Under the pieces are notes generated by a model, which did no database searches, was not told the DNA's origin, and saw nothing but the letters and a program-made list of their open reading frames with translations. The translations under genes were made by a program, and so were the position numbers. Shown one piece after another: positions 24,859 through 34,514 of a DNA stretch of 34,924 nucleotides. This stretch comes from Spirochaetaceae bacterium 4572_59 (GTDB lineage: Bacteria > Spirochaetota > Spirochaetia > DSM-2461): contig NBMC01000005.1 in the NCBI GenBank assembly GCA_002084805.1, forward strand, positions 93,520-128,443. Reading direction: 5' to 3'. The stretch's first letter is position 1, and each line of letters opens with the position of its first letter.

Positions 24859-27017
24859 ATAGAACTCCCATAGAGGTATTAAAAAACATAACAATTTTGT
24901 CAGCCCTTTCTCCAGAGGAAGTACAAAATCTCTACTCCCATATGATGGAGGAGTCTTTTCCAAAAGGACAGGCTCTGTTTAATGAGGGAGATAAGGGAGA
25001 AATCATGTACATCGTTCTTTCAGGAGCGGTTTCAATCCAGGTAAATACTCTCGACGGGGACAGCTTAGAAATTGCAGAGATCACGGAAGGCAACTTTCTG
25101 GGAGAGATGTCCATATTCGACAGTTCTGCCCGCTCAGCAACATGCATCCCCAAATGCGATACAACAGTACTCAGCCTTAAGTCTGATGATTTTTACCAGT
25201 TTATCCGGAAGAAACCCAAAGCGGGAATATCCATTATGCATAGCATGCTGAAAACAATAACAGAACGTCTACAGCATACGGGAGCCTTTCTTTCCGATAT
25301 GGTTACTTGGGGCGAACAAGCCAGGGTCAGAGCGATTACAGATGATTTTACAGGCTTATATAATCGTCGTTTTCTGGATGAAGCCATTGAAGAAAGACTG
25401 ACCGAAGCAAAGTCCAACGCTCAGGATCTGTCGGTGGTAATGATTGATCTGGATCATTTTGGTACCCTGAACAATCTTTACGGACAGCAGACAGGAGATA
25501 CTGTCTTGCTGCAGCTTATAGAAATTTACAGGGCTATCTTCCGGAAAGAAGATATTCTGGCAAGGTACGGAGGAGATGAATTTACATTCCTGCTTCCCCA
25601 TACAGCTGGAGAGAAAGCCCTGGAACTCTGCACGGAACTGAATAAAAGATTAAGATCCATTGATACTCTGAAAAATCTGGATGGGAATTTAAAAAACATT
25701 ACTGCCAGCATCGGGATATCCTGCTTTCCCGATCATGCAAACACGGCAGCCGATTTAAAAAAATTAGCGGATAAAGCCCTTTATGAGGCAAAAAGCGCGG
25801 GAAGAGATACAACAAAGCTCTGGAGAAATCCGGAAGGGAGAGCTTTGATGAAAAAAAAGATAAGAAGCATAAAAGCCAGGAACAGTATAATCAACAATGT
25901 TATTGAGGCAATTGTTCAAGGAGACTCATTTCTGATTATGGGACATCAGAATCCTGATGAGGACTGTATTTCATCCATGATTGCGCTAAGCCTACTTTTA
26001 AATAAATTTTCTAAAACAGCTTATCTGATGATACCCGGTAAAATTAATCAAAACTATCAGTATTTGCTGAATATCTGCCGTTATAATGCCATTCAAATAG
26101 TAGATAGCAGTGAAAAAATACCCGAAAAAGTTTCAACTGTTTTTATTATGGATACCCCCAAACCGGAAATGAAGGAACGCTTTCCCGAGTCAGAAAAAAT
26201 TTTCGGAGACAAAAGTATTCTGAAAATTGAAATAGATCATCATCTGGAAGCGGACAGTGCCTATATCGGAGACGAGGGATACTGCCTGGTTGATGAAGCA
26301 TCATCAGCAAGTGAGCTGGTTGGGATGCTGGCTTTTAAACTGAATAACCGACAGGATATTATCCAGGAGTTTAATATTCATGAGATTTTCTCCCGGAATT
26401 TTGTGCTTGCTATTCTAACTGGGATTATCGGTGATTCCCAAATGGGTAAATACCTGAAAACGAGGAAGGAACGCTGGTTCTACCAACTCTTCAGCAGTAT
26501 GTTCAATCAGCGACTTAGAAGTATAACCCGCAAAGATTCCAACAACTTCTCCACAATGAATGAAGTATTCAGCGGTCTCCAACAGCTTTCGCAGCAGGAA
26601 GATGAATGTTATACACAGATTATGAGTCAGAGAGTGGAAATTTCCCCCCTGATCGGCTCAGTGATAATTCCCCGTGAGATGATTACCCGAATGCGTGAAG
26701 TATACGACCATGAAACCATCGTAACCGTTGCCAGATACACAGCCGATTCCCTGGCAGAATCCAGCGGTCAGCTTGGTTTGATCGTATACTATGATGACAA
26801 GAAGGACTCTGATCTTATACAGTTCAGACTGAGACGCAGTCATTCCTATAAGAAGCTGGATCTAAGATCAGTTCTAAAGGAGTTTCAGATTGAGAATGGT
26901 GGAGGACATCCCGGAGCCATAGGATTCCGTTTTCACAATATGGAGATCCCTGATCTGGAAAAACATGTTAAAACTCTGATTTCAGGATTAGATAAAATTA
27001 TGAAGAGTTCCCAATAA
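24855..27017 (+). CDS. cNMP-binding, GGDEF and DHH/DHHA1 phosphoesterase fusion
   Basis: The 720-residue protein contains three modules. A CRP-like cNMP-binding domain (about 15-135) has FNEGDKGEIMYIVLSGAVS and GNFLGEMSIF. A GGDEF domain (about 160-315) has the intact catalytic GGDEF at 239-243 in RYGGDEFTFLL, plus TDDFTGLYNRRFLDEAI. A DHH-family phosphoesterase follows with GHQNPDEDCISS (D368, D370), FIMDTPKPE, DHH at 461-463 and GDSQMGK, and a DHHA1 domain with GGGH at 682-685. All DHH motifs are present, so both a c-di-GMP-forming and a phosphoesterase activity (c-di-AMP/pGpG/nanoRNA type) look possible. GdpP combines PAS, degenerate GGDEF and DHH/DHHA1; here the GGDEF is intact and the sensor is cNMP-like. 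ATG 24855 is preferred over TTG 24849 because it forms an ATGA overlap with the previous gene. No membrane segment is seen. Confidence 0.9.
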   Translation: MNRTPIEVLKNITILSALSPEEVQNLYSHMMEESFPKGQALFNEGDKGEIMYIVLSGAVSIQVNTLDGDSLEIAEITEGNFLGEMSIFDSSARSATCIPKCDTTVLSLKSDDFYQFIRKKPKAGISIMHSMLKTITERLQHTGAFLSDMVTWGEQARVRAITDDFTGLYNRRFLDEAIEERLTEAKSNAQDLSVVMIDLDHFGTLNNLYGQQTGDTVLLQLIEIYRAIFRKEDILARYGGDEFTFLLPHTAGEKALELCTELNKRLRSIDTLKNLDGNLKNITASIGISCFPDHANTAADLKKLADKALYEAKSAGRDTTKLWRNPEGRALMKKKIRSIKARNSIINNVIEAIVQGDSFLIMGHQNPDEDCISSMIALSLLLNKFSKTAYLMIPGKINQNYQYLLNICRYNAIQIVDSSEKIPEKVSTVFIMDTPKPEMKERFPESEKIFGDKSILKIEIDHHLEADSAYIGDEGYCLVDEASSASELVGMLAFKLNNRQDIIQEFNIHEIFSRNFVLAILTGIIGDSQMGKYLKTRKERWFYQLFSSMFNQRLRSITRKDSNNFSTMNEVFSGLQQLSQQEDECYTQIMSQRVEISPLIGSVIIPREMITRMREVYDHETIVTVARYTADSLAESSGQLGLIVYYDDKKDSDLIQFRLRRSHSYKKLDLRSVLKEFQIENGGGHPGAIGFRFHNMEIPDLEKHVKTLISGLDKIMKSSQ

Positions 27018-27052
27018 TTAAAACCTGAGGAAAATTCAATCTACTCAGACGA

Positions 27053-28129
27053 CTAGAAGGTGATACCATAAAAAAGGGATAGATCCATAAGCCTTTCATG
27101 AAGATTCATATAATCATCGTAAAAGCTGTCTTTATGATAAATAGAACCCCGGATTCCTACAAAAAAATCCTCATCAATCAGCTGTCTGCCGGAAAGACTG
27201 GCCATACCAATTAACTCCTTACCCGATGAACCTCCATCCGGAACGGATGAATCAATAATAAAGAAATTATAGAAGTAATATTGTAAATCCACAAAAGAAC
27301 GATCTTTTCTACTAAATGTTAATCCGATTTTTACATTATCACCCGTACAGAGACTGTAGCTTCTTCTTTCATAATCCGGAGGAGATAGATACAAATCTTT
27401 ATATTTCAAAAAGATAATATCACTGGCACCGAGAAAGATATAATTCAGATCATATCCACTGGAATGATCCCGAGTTTCAGAAAAGGTATTCTCACCTACC
27501 CTGAAATAGGACTTTCCTATTCCAAAGCTATGGTAACCCTTTATTTCGCTGCTGTTTGTCTTTTTTCCAGAAACAAAATACTCATTGATCCCGGAGAAAG
27601 GACTCATGAATGAAGCCGCTATTCTGCGGAATAACCCGGGATTTTCAATGGAGCCATCTTCCCCGTAAAGGAGAGATTCAGAGAGACGAAAGAGGATTTT
27701 TCCCGTAGTGATTCCACCAAAAGTCGTTATAATCAGATCATTCTTTGAGGGCGTTTCTGTTTCCATCAGGAGTTCCCAGGATAAGCTTCCCATAACAGAC
27801 AGGGTGGCAGAAGTCCAAAACCCATTACCGGCAGAACGTCCGGCACTGTAATATACGAAGCCCTGATAAGGATGTCCCAGATGATTAACGATAAATTCAT
27901 CCTGATCCCATACCCATGGATTCGTAAGGTTTTCTTCTATGGAATTGATACTTATCATCCCGTAATCCTGCTGGTGAACATAGCGGTTAAATCCCCACAG
28001 GAGATTATTACTGAACATGGATTCGGAGAACCCCAGAGCGTAATTCTTAATATCCTGAGAAAACAGTATCCCTGAAGAGGAGAGAAAGAGTATGCCTATA
28101 AGGGTACATAGTCGATTCATGCGGATCAT
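27053..28129 (-). CDS. DUF3943-like outer-membrane protein
   Basis: A signal peptide-like start (MIRMNRLCTLIGILFLSSSG ... LFSQD) is followed by a block I recognise as DUF3943: NPWVWDQDEFIVNHLGHPYQ, GFVYYSAGRSAGNGFWTS, then PSKNDLIITTFGGITTGKIL. The remaining 200 residues are rich in aromatic/polar alternation and finish in aromatic residues (LSLFYGITF), as in outer-membrane beta-barrels. Function is unknown. The ORF extends to 28147. ATGs at 28129 and 28120 are better because they place the signal peptide at the N-terminus, and 28129 has GGGAG about 11 bases upstream. It follows a frameshifted small outer-membrane gene with 3-4 bases of overlap. Confidence 0.7.
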   Translation of the reverse strand: MIRMNRLCTLIGILFLSSSGILFSQDIKNYALGFSESMFSNNLLWGFNRYVHQQDYGMISINSIEENLTNPWVWDQDEFIVNHLGHPYQGFVYYSAGRSAGNGFWTSATLSVMGSLSWELLMETETPSKNDLIITTFGGITTGKILFRLSESLLYGEDGSIENPGLFRRIAASFMSPFSGINEYFVSGKKTNSSEIKGYHSFGIGKSYFRVGENTFSETRDHSSGYDLNYIFLGASDIIFLKYKDLYLSPPDYERRSYSLCTGDNVKIGLTFSRKDRSFVDLQYYFYNFFIIDSSVPDGGSSGKELIGMASLSGRQLIDEDFFVGIRGSIYHKDSFYDDYMNLHERLMDLSLFYGITF

Positions 28130-28582
28130 CTTTTCTTTGTCTCCCATCTCATGCCCGTAGAAAAAGAGATAGTATTCTGATAAACCGATCCGGTATCCCT
28201 GAAAGAACTGTTAAACTCCCTCAGATATCTGAGTTCCATATAGACAAACTGATTAACTGTAAAAACTTCCGCACCGATCCCGCTGGTTCCACCCCATCCT
28301 ACGGGATTAAAATAAAAGCGGCTCAAGAGCACTTTATCAAAAACAGCTCCATCCTGGGTGTACCCGGATTGAAAAAGAAGAAGGCTGACCTGAGGACCAG
28401 CCAATCCCTATAATCGGATTATCTTCCGCTTCATTTTCTGCAAGGAAGCTGTCCCAGCCACTACCGCTATACCCGGGAACTGAGATGGATGAAACATATC
28501 CGAAACTCATATTCTGGCAATAAAGAGCATGAGATAAGTATATAAAACTGATAAAAAGTATTGTTTTCCGGCAATAATTCAT
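28126..28582 (-). pseudogene. Small outer-membrane beta-barrel-like gene split by a one-base frameshift
   Basis: The upstream frame (from 28582) has a signal peptide (MNYCRKTILFISFIYLSHAL ... YCQ) and continues to DNPIIGIG. The next frame from about 28405 continues with AGPQVSLLLFQSGYTQDG and VDKVLL-like barrel segments (DKVLLSRFYFNPVGWGG ... FVYMELRYLREF), ending MRWETKKR at 28126. Removing one base from the GGG at 28406-28408 (minus strand) joins them as NPIIGLAGPQVSLLLF, a smooth beta-barrel protein of about 151 residues. So the present sequence probably contains a one-base insertion in that G-run. Either a true pseudogene or a sequencing error is possible. Function is not recognised; together with the DUF3943 gene it makes an envelope pair. 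Confidence 0.6.
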
Positions 28583-28708
28583 AAGAGAGTGAATTATAGA
28601 GAAAAAGAGCAAATCTTTCTATAATGGATTGATAACAAAACTAGAACAAAAGGGATTTGTCTAGGCAGAGAGTGTCGATTGAGTCAGAAACAGAAAGAAA
28701 CAGAAAAC

Positions 28709-28726
28709 GCCCGGCATAAACCGGGC
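28709..28726 (-). terminator. Terminator of the purine operon
   Basis: GCCCGG/CCGGGC arms around a 6-base loop lie 26 bases after the guaA stop codon. On the minus strand the hairpin is followed by GTTTTCTGTTTCTG, and on the plus strand by ATTTTTC, so it may work in both directions. Confidence 0.75.
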
Positions 28727-28751
28727 ATTTTTCAATAGACTCAAAGACATC

Positions 28752-30305
28752 CTACTCCCACTCGATAGTGGCAGGCGGCTTGGATGAAATATCATACACA
28801 ACACGCCCGATTTCCGGTACAAGGTTGGTAATTTCTGATGATATTTCCAGAAGGTCCTTCGTGGGGAAATCATACACATCCGCCGTCATTCCATCATGTG
28901 AAACAACAGCTCTCAGAGCCAGAACAAAACCGTAGTCACGGGCATCCCCTGTCACACCGACGGAACGTACCGGCAGCAGAACGGAAAATGCCTGCCAGAT
29001 CTCCTGATAGAGATTTCGGGCTTTCAGTTCAGAGATATAGATATAATCCGCGTCCCGCAGGATCCGGCATTTTTCTTCAGAGACATCTCCGATAATTCTG
29101 ATTCCCAGACCGGGTCCAGGAAAGGGATGACGGAAAACAATATCCTCAGAGATACCCAGTTTCACTCCCAGTCTGCGCACTTCATCCTTATAGAGCATAT
29201 CAAGAGGTTCTACGATGAGTCCTGCCTGACGTTTTGCTTCTACAAGAGGAGAGCCCACATTGTGGTGAGACTTGATCACATTGGCTTTATTCCCCACACC
29301 CTTACCTGATTCAATCAGGTCGGTATAAAGGGTTCCCTGTGCCAGATAGTAGTTTCCACTGATATGCTTCGCGACTTCTTCTTCCTGCACATGAATAAAA
29401 CGGTCACCGATAATTTTTCTCTTTTCTTCGGGATCGGATACGCCCTTCAGTGGCTCCAGAAAACGGTCTCGTGCATCGATCAGAAAAAGATGAGTGGCTC
29501 CCAGCTTTTTAAGGTTTTTTGCCACTTCTTCGGACTCACCCTTTCTCATCATTCCCGTATCGATATACATAAGGTACAGCTGTGCGGGATCGAGAATCTT
29601 CAGGAGGAGTCCTGCAGCAACAGTGGAATCCACCCCGCCGGAAATAAGAAGTAGAACCTTCTCGTTACCAACCTGTTTGTGAATTTTTTCACTGACCTGA
29701 TCGATAAAAAGATCCAGAGTCCAATCCCTGGAAGCACCACAGATACGGCTGCAGAAGTTTTCCAGCAGATCATTTCCGTAATCACAATGAGTCACTTCCG
29801 GATGGAACTGAATGCCATAGAAATTTCTCTTCTTATCCCAGCCGATAGCAGGATGTCCGTTTTCAGTTTGTCCTAGCAAAATAAATCCGGGAGCCAGCTT
29901 ATTCAAACTATCTCCATGGCTCATCCAGGAGAAAAAATTATCAGGAATCCCTTCGGTGAGAGGAGATTCCTCAACTAGATTAACTTTAGTCCTGCCATAC
30001 TCTTTGTGCTCCAGAGGAAGGACTTCTCCACCAAAGTCCTGAGTCATCCTCTGAAATCCATAACAGATTCCCAGAATAGGCAGTCCCAGTTCAAATACCC
30101 TGGGATCCGGAGCAGGAGCACCCTCTTCATAGACAGAAAAGGGAGATCCCGAAAGGATAATGCCTTTCACATCGGAAGTGAGGATATCATCTGTCAGGGG
30201 AATATCCCCCAGTACTATTTCAGAAAAAACACCAAAATCACGTATTCTACGTCCGATCAGCTGACAGGTTTGTCCACCGAAATCGAGAATCAGGATTTTA
30301 TCCAC
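28752..30305 (-). CDS. guaA: GMP synthase (glutamine-hydrolysing)
   Basis: A complete 517-residue GuaA. The N-terminal class I amidotransferase has the nucleophile C81 in LGICYGFQRM and the His/Glu pair in IQFHPEVTH. The ATP-pyrophosphatase domain has the P-loop LISGGVDST, and the C-terminal dimerisation region contains HPFPGPGLGIRI and ends KPPATIEWE. It converts XMP to GMP with glutamine and ATP. It is the last gene of purB-guaB-purA-guaA, overlapping the end of purA by 16 bases, and is followed by a hairpin terminator at 28709-28726. Confidence 0.96.
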   Translation of the reverse strand: MDKILILDFGGQTCQLIGRRIRDFGVFSEIVLGDIPLTDDILTSDVKGIILSGSPFSVYEEGAPAPDPRVFELGLPILGICYGFQRMTQDFGGEVLPLEHKEYGRTKVNLVEESPLTEGIPDNFFSWMSHGDSLNKLAPGFILLGQTENGHPAIGWDKKRNFYGIQFHPEVTHCDYGNDLLENFCSRICGASRDWTLDLFIDQVSEKIHKQVGNEKVLLLISGGVDSTVAAGLLLKILDPAQLYLMYIDTGMMRKGESEEVAKNLKKLGATHLFLIDARDRFLEPLKGVSDPEEKRKIIGDRFIHVQEEEVAKHISGNYYLAQGTLYTDLIESGKGVGNKANVIKSHHNVGSPLVEAKRQAGLIVEPLDMLYKDEVRRLGVKLGISEDIVFRHPFPGPGLGIRIIGDVSEEKCRILRDADYIYISELKARNLYQEIWQAFSVLLPVRSVGVTGDARDYGFVLALRAVVSHDGMTADVYDFPTKDLLEISSEITNLVPEIGRVVYDISSKPPATIEWE

Positions 30306-31522
30306 GCTGGCTCCTTCATAAATGTTTCATCTCTGAGAGGACCGACTGAGTAACCGACCACAGGAACATCAGTATATTCTTCAATGAATTTTACAACAGC
30401 CTTGGCAGCTTCTGGAATATCATCCCAGCAGCGGGCCTCACCGACTTTCCCTTCCCATCCGGGAAGAGCTTTCAATACGGGCTTAACCTTATCCAGATCT
30501 ACGGTAGATGAGGGAAAGTCTATTGTTTCCACCCCATCAATCTCATAGGCTACACAGACTTCGATTTTATCGAATCCATCATAAAGGTTAAGATGAGACA
30601 GGATATATCCGTCCAGGCTGTTTACCCAACCGGCATATTTCAAAGCGACCAGGTCAAGGTAACCTATACGGCGGGGACGACCTGTGGTTGTTCCATACTC
30701 ATGACCCAGTTCTCTCAGCTGATTTCCAAGATCCAGTTCGGATCCTTCTGCCAACATTTCTGTAGGGAAAGGACCATTTCCGACTCTGGTCTGATAGGCT
30801 TTGAACACTCCCAGAGCCTTATCAATGTGTTTGGGCCCGATAGCGGCTCCCAAAGCAGCACCGGAACAGGTAGAGATACCTGAGGATACATAGGGATAGG
30901 TCCCATGATCCAGATCAAGAAGAGCACCCTGGGCACCTTCCAGAAGAACCTGTTTATCCTTATTTTTCATCATGAATCCAGCCATATTTACTTTCATGTC
31001 TTTTAACAGATTTTTGTAGGGCTGAATCCATTTTCTGTCTTCTTCTTTCATTGAGTCCCAGACAACAGAGTCCCACAGGTCTGCAACACGGATACCATCT
31101 CTATCAGCCTTACGACTATAGGCAACACCGATTCCGCGACCGGTTGTACCGATAGGCCGGGCTCGTTTGCTTTCCATATTTTGGTCTTCCTGTTTATAGG
31201 AAGGCAGGACAAGATGGGCACGATCAGAAATGAATACTCGTCCTTCCCAATTCACACCCTGTTCTTTAATTCCTGCCAATTCCTGAAAAAGGGACTCAGG
31301 ATCAATAACCATACCGTTACCGAGGGCAACAGTTTTTCCGGGGTATATAATACCTGCAGGTACAAGATGCAGTTTGAATGTCTGATCTCCCACCTTAATG
31401 GTATGGCCGGCATTGGCACCGCCGGAAAATCTGACTACTAGATCCGCATCTTCTGCAAGGTAATCCACCATCTTACCCTTGCCTTCGTCACCCCACTGGG
31501 CACCGATAACAACAAGTTTCAT
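30290..31522 (-). CDS. purA: Adenylosuccinate synthetase
   Basis: The 410-residue protein has the GTP-binding QWGDEGKGK and the GGANAGHTI motif near the N-terminus, the IMP-binding IGTTGRGIGVAYSRK and the GTTTGRPRRIGYLDL block later. It joins IMP and aspartate with GTP to form adenylosuccinate, the first AMP-specific step. It is slightly shorter than the E. coli enzyme (about 430). It sits between guaB (7-base gap) and guaA (16-base overlap), so the AMP and GMP branches are co-transcribed. Confidence 0.95.
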   Translation of the reverse strand: MKLVVIGAQWGDEGKGKMVDYLAEDADLVVRFSGGANAGHTIKVGDQTFKLHLVPAGIIYPGKTVALGNGMVIDPESLFQELAGIKEQGVNWEGRVFISDRAHLVLPSYKQEDQNMESKRARPIGTTGRGIGVAYSRKADRDGIRVADLWDSVVWDSMKEEDRKWIQPYKNLLKDMKVNMAGFMMKNKDKQVLLEGAQGALLDLDHGTYPYVSSGISTCSGAALGAAIGPKHIDKALGVFKAYQTRVGNGPFPTEMLAEGSELDLGNQLRELGHEYGTTTGRPRRIGYLDLVALKYAGWVNSLDGYILSHLNLYDGFDKIEVCVAYEIDGVETIDFPSSTVDLDKVKPVLKALPGWEGKVGEARCWDDIPEAAKAVVKFIEEYTDVPVVGYSVGPLRDETFMKEPAWIKS

Positions 31523-31529
31523 TTATTTA

Positions 31530-32969
31530 TTAATAACGGCTGTAATTAGGAGCTTCCTGAGTAATACTCACATCGTGAGCATGACTCTCTCTTAAACCAG
31601 CAGGAGAAATCTTAACAAACTTTTGATAGGAGCGCAATTCCTCAATATTGCGACATCCGCAATAACCCATACCTTTTTTCAAGCCCGTAAGCAATTGATT
31701 CAGGTATGGTTTCAGTTCACCCTTATAGGGAACACGTCCCTCAATTCCTTCAGGAACGGGAGCTTCATCCTTTTTCATCTGGTAGCGATCACCGCTACCG
31801 TCTTTAATAGCTCCCACAGATCCCATGCCGCGGTACTGCTTGAATATTCTGCCTTCAAAAATTACTTCTTTTCCGGGAGATTCCTTCAAACCGGCAAAAA
31901 GGTTTCCAACCATAATAGAACTGGCACCACCGGCTATGGCTTTCGTAATATCACCGGAATATTTAATTCCACCATCTGCAATAATGGGGATATTATGTTT
32001 ATTGGCCTCTTCAGCTGACTCCATAACAGCAGAGAGCTGGGGAACACCGATACCGGCAATAATTCTGGTTGTACAGATAGATCCGGGACCAACTCCGACT
32101 TTTACAGCATCCGCACCGGCTTCAATAAGTCTTCTGGCGCCGTCGCCATCAGAAACATTTCCACCGATTACAGTGATATTGAACTTTTTTTTGATATCTT
32201 CAACGGCTTTTACAACACTAAAGCTGTTACCATGGGCCGTATCAAGAACAATAAAATCACAACGTTTTTCCAGAAGCAGAGGAATCCTCTGCTCAAAATC
32301 ATTGGGAGATACCGCCGCTCCTGCAATCAGACTTCCATGGGAGTCCAGAGCAGCCTGGGGAGATGTCCGGTGTTTTTCCATATCTGTTACGGTGATCAAA
32401 CCTGTCAGGTTACCCGCCTGATCAACCACTGGAAGTTTTTCAATTTTATACTGGTTGAATTTTTTCTCAGCCGATTCTACAGAAGGAGTGCCCTCCTCCA
32501 GAATCATACGGGTAGTCATAAGGTCCTGTACCTTCAGAGAAAAATCAGTAATAAATCTCATATCCCTATTGGTGATAATACCACAGAGCTTATTTCCATC
32601 AAGGACAGGAAGGCCAGTCACCCCGGTCTCTTTCATGATATTATCAACATCCCCCAAGGTCTGTCCCAGTTTAACCGTGACAGGATCTTCAATAATCCAG
32701 TTGAGGTAACGCTTAACCTTTCCAACCTGTGCAGCCTGTTCCAGGGGAGAGAGATTCCTGTGAATAACACCAGCTCCCCCTTCCAGAGCAAGAGCAATAG
32801 CCATTTGATATTCGGTAACCGTATCCATAGCAGCTGATATTATAGGAGAGTTCAGATAAATATCTCCCGCAAGGCGGGTTCTCACATCACTTTCTCCTGG
32901 TAAAAAATCCGCATAGGACGGGTTTAAAAGAACATCATCATAACTGTACTTTTCTTCAATCTGTATCAT
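31530..32969 (-). CDS. guaB: IMP dehydrogenase
   Basis: A full 479-residue enzyme. The barrel is split by a CBS-domain pair (about residues 95-215: LGDVDNIMKETGVTGLPVLD, IITNRDMRFI). The catalytic cysteine lies in GVGPGSICTTRI. The distal flap region has KQYRGMGSVGAI and YKGELKP. It oxidises IMP to XMP with NAD+, the rate-limiting step to GMP. CBS pairs in this family usually bind purine nucleotides as regulators. Its start overlaps the purB stop codon by four bases. Confidence 0.96.
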   Translation of the reverse strand: MIQIEEKYSYDDVLLNPSYADFLPGESDVRTRLAGDIYLNSPIISAAMDTVTEYQMAIALALEGGAGVIHRNLSPLEQAAQVGKVKRYLNWIIEDPVTVKLGQTLGDVDNIMKETGVTGLPVLDGNKLCGIITNRDMRFITDFSLKVQDLMTTRMILEEGTPSVESAEKKFNQYKIEKLPVVDQAGNLTGLITVTDMEKHRTSPQAALDSHGSLIAGAAVSPNDFEQRIPLLLEKRCDFIVLDTAHGNSFSVVKAVEDIKKKFNITVIGGNVSDGDGARRLIEAGADAVKVGVGPGSICTTRIIAGIGVPQLSAVMESAEEANKHNIPIIADGGIKYSGDITKAIAGGASSIMVGNLFAGLKESPGKEVIFEGRIFKQYRGMGSVGAIKDGSGDRYQMKKDEAPVPEGIEGRVPYKGELKPYLNQLLTGLKKGMGYCGCRNIEELRSYQKFVKISPAGLRESHAHDVSITQEAPNYSRY

Positions 32970-34399
32970 ACTAACTTGTTCCTTATAGATTTAAGCGAAT
33001 TGGTATATTTTACGCAGAGGGTTCTTGTCTTTTCTGCTGTTTTTCCTCTGTAAAGGGAAGGATCACTGTAGAAGGCTTCCGCATCCAGACCTGATACCTT
33101 CTTTAGCTGAGAGCTGATTCTGTCCCAACTGTCTTTCTCCTCTTCCTGAAGAACTTCTTTAATTGTCTTCCCTGTCTGTTCACAGGAGAGAGTAATTTTC
33201 CTGACAATTTCATGGGCACCATTCACTCCGGACATGGCCAGAAGAATGTAGGTCGGTTCTGCTAGAACAAAATCTCCCCCGGCAGTCAGATTCTTGCGAA
33301 GCTGTTCCTTATTCACGGCAAGACCGGCAACAATTTTCTTCATACGGGCTGTAGCAGCAGCCAATCCGGCAATATAGTCAGCCTGAAAACGAGCTGACGC
33401 AGAGTTGGACAGGTCTCTCTGATGCTCGGAGATCTGATCCATATAAAATGTCATAACCCGTGGTGCAAATGCTTTCCATAGACTTTTTACATGTTCACAG
33501 TTCCAGGGATTTCTTTTTTGAGGCATGGTGGAAGATCCCACCTGAGTAGCAGAGAAGAATTCTCTTACTTCATCGATTTCTGATCTCTGTAGATGCCGGA
33601 GGTCATCCGCCAGATTGGCAATGACACCAAAGGCGGTATTGTATTCCAAAAGCAGCCTGAGAAGATATTCAGGTTCTACCATCTGGGTAGAGTATTCGGA
33701 CGGTTTCAGCCCCAGATAATCCAGATACATTTCTTCCATAGCAAGAGGATCGGAGCTGATCATACTTGTAGCATTGTAGCCTCCAACCGCACCTGCCAGT
33801 TTTCCACGCTGATTTGCAGAGAGTCTTTCAAGTTCTTCAATAGACTGCCCCAGACGGGAAACATATTCTGCCATGGCAAATCCAAGGGTTACAGGAACGG
33901 CATGCTGTCCATGGGTCCGTCCGACCTGGGGAGTTTCAGCTTCCTGATCTGCCATCCGGATCAGCTCTTCTTCCAGCTCCATTAAGAGAGGAATCATAAC
34001 ATCACGTGTAACATCCCTCATTCTCATGGCATTGGATGTATCGAGAATATCAACTGATGTGGCACCCATATGAACCCAGGGTTTCAGTTCTTCAGGAACT
34101 TTCTTGTTTATAACATTAACAAGAGCCCGAATATTGTGCTGGGTTTTCTCTTCTTCAATATAAACTTCTTCGGGGGTTATGGATTTTTCCACTTCGTCCA
34201 GAGAAGCGATAAGCGTATCATCTCCCAGTTTCTGTAACTTGATATGGGTTTTAAGCAGAGCCATTTCAGCCTTAACACAGTAGGCAACTGATGCTTCTTC
34301 ACTTAATCTATCTGACAGCCTGTCAAACAGTTCTTTATTGGATTGATAATAACGATGATCCAGTGGGGATATATTGCGGTATATACTTCTATTTTCCAT
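32966..34399 (-). CDS. purB: Adenylosuccinate lyase
   Basis: The protein has the fumarase/aspartase-superfamily signature SSTMPQKRNPWNCE, the VGRTHGQHAVPVT block with the catalytic His, and the N-terminal ISPLDHRYYQSN. It cleaves adenylosuccinate to AMP and SAICAR to AICAR. About 477 residues is the normal size. An in-frame TTG at 34414 has AAGG four bases upstream, but ATG at 34399 (MENRSIYRN) agrees better with the family, so the first five codons are uncertain. It is the first gene of the purine operon, divergent from the tRNA-Gly pair. Confidence 0.95.
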   Translation of the reverse strand: MENRSIYRNISPLDHRYYQSNKELFDRLSDRLSEEASVAYCVKAEMALLKTHIKLQKLGDDTLIASLDEVEKSITPEEVYIEEEKTQHNIRALVNVINKKVPEELKPWVHMGATSVDILDTSNAMRMRDVTRDVMIPLLMELEEELIRMADQEAETPQVGRTHGQHAVPVTLGFAMAEYVSRLGQSIEELERLSANQRGKLAGAVGGYNATSMISSDPLAMEEMYLDYLGLKPSEYSTQMVEPEYLLRLLLEYNTAFGVIANLADDLRHLQRSEIDEVREFFSATQVGSSTMPQKRNPWNCEHVKSLWKAFAPRVMTFYMDQISEHQRDLSNSASARFQADYIAGLAAATARMKKIVAGLAVNKEQLRKNLTAGGDFVLAEPTYILLAMSGVNGAHEIVRKITLSCEQTGKTIKEVLQEEEKDSWDRISSQLKKVSGLDAEAFYSDPSLYRGKTAEKTRTLCVKYTNSLKSIRNKLV

Positions 34400-34514
34400 A
34401 AACAATATTGTCAAAATACCTTATGAATGTAAATAGGTCTGACAAGGGATTTCTTTCCAACGTTCATTGTTTTTTAATCTTTTTAAAAGAAGCAGAATAT
34501 TTCTTGGAAAAGTA

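Noticed and set aside
34399..34445. TTGTCA as the -35 of a purB promoter
   Set aside because: No acceptable -10 hexamer lies at 16-18 bases from it.
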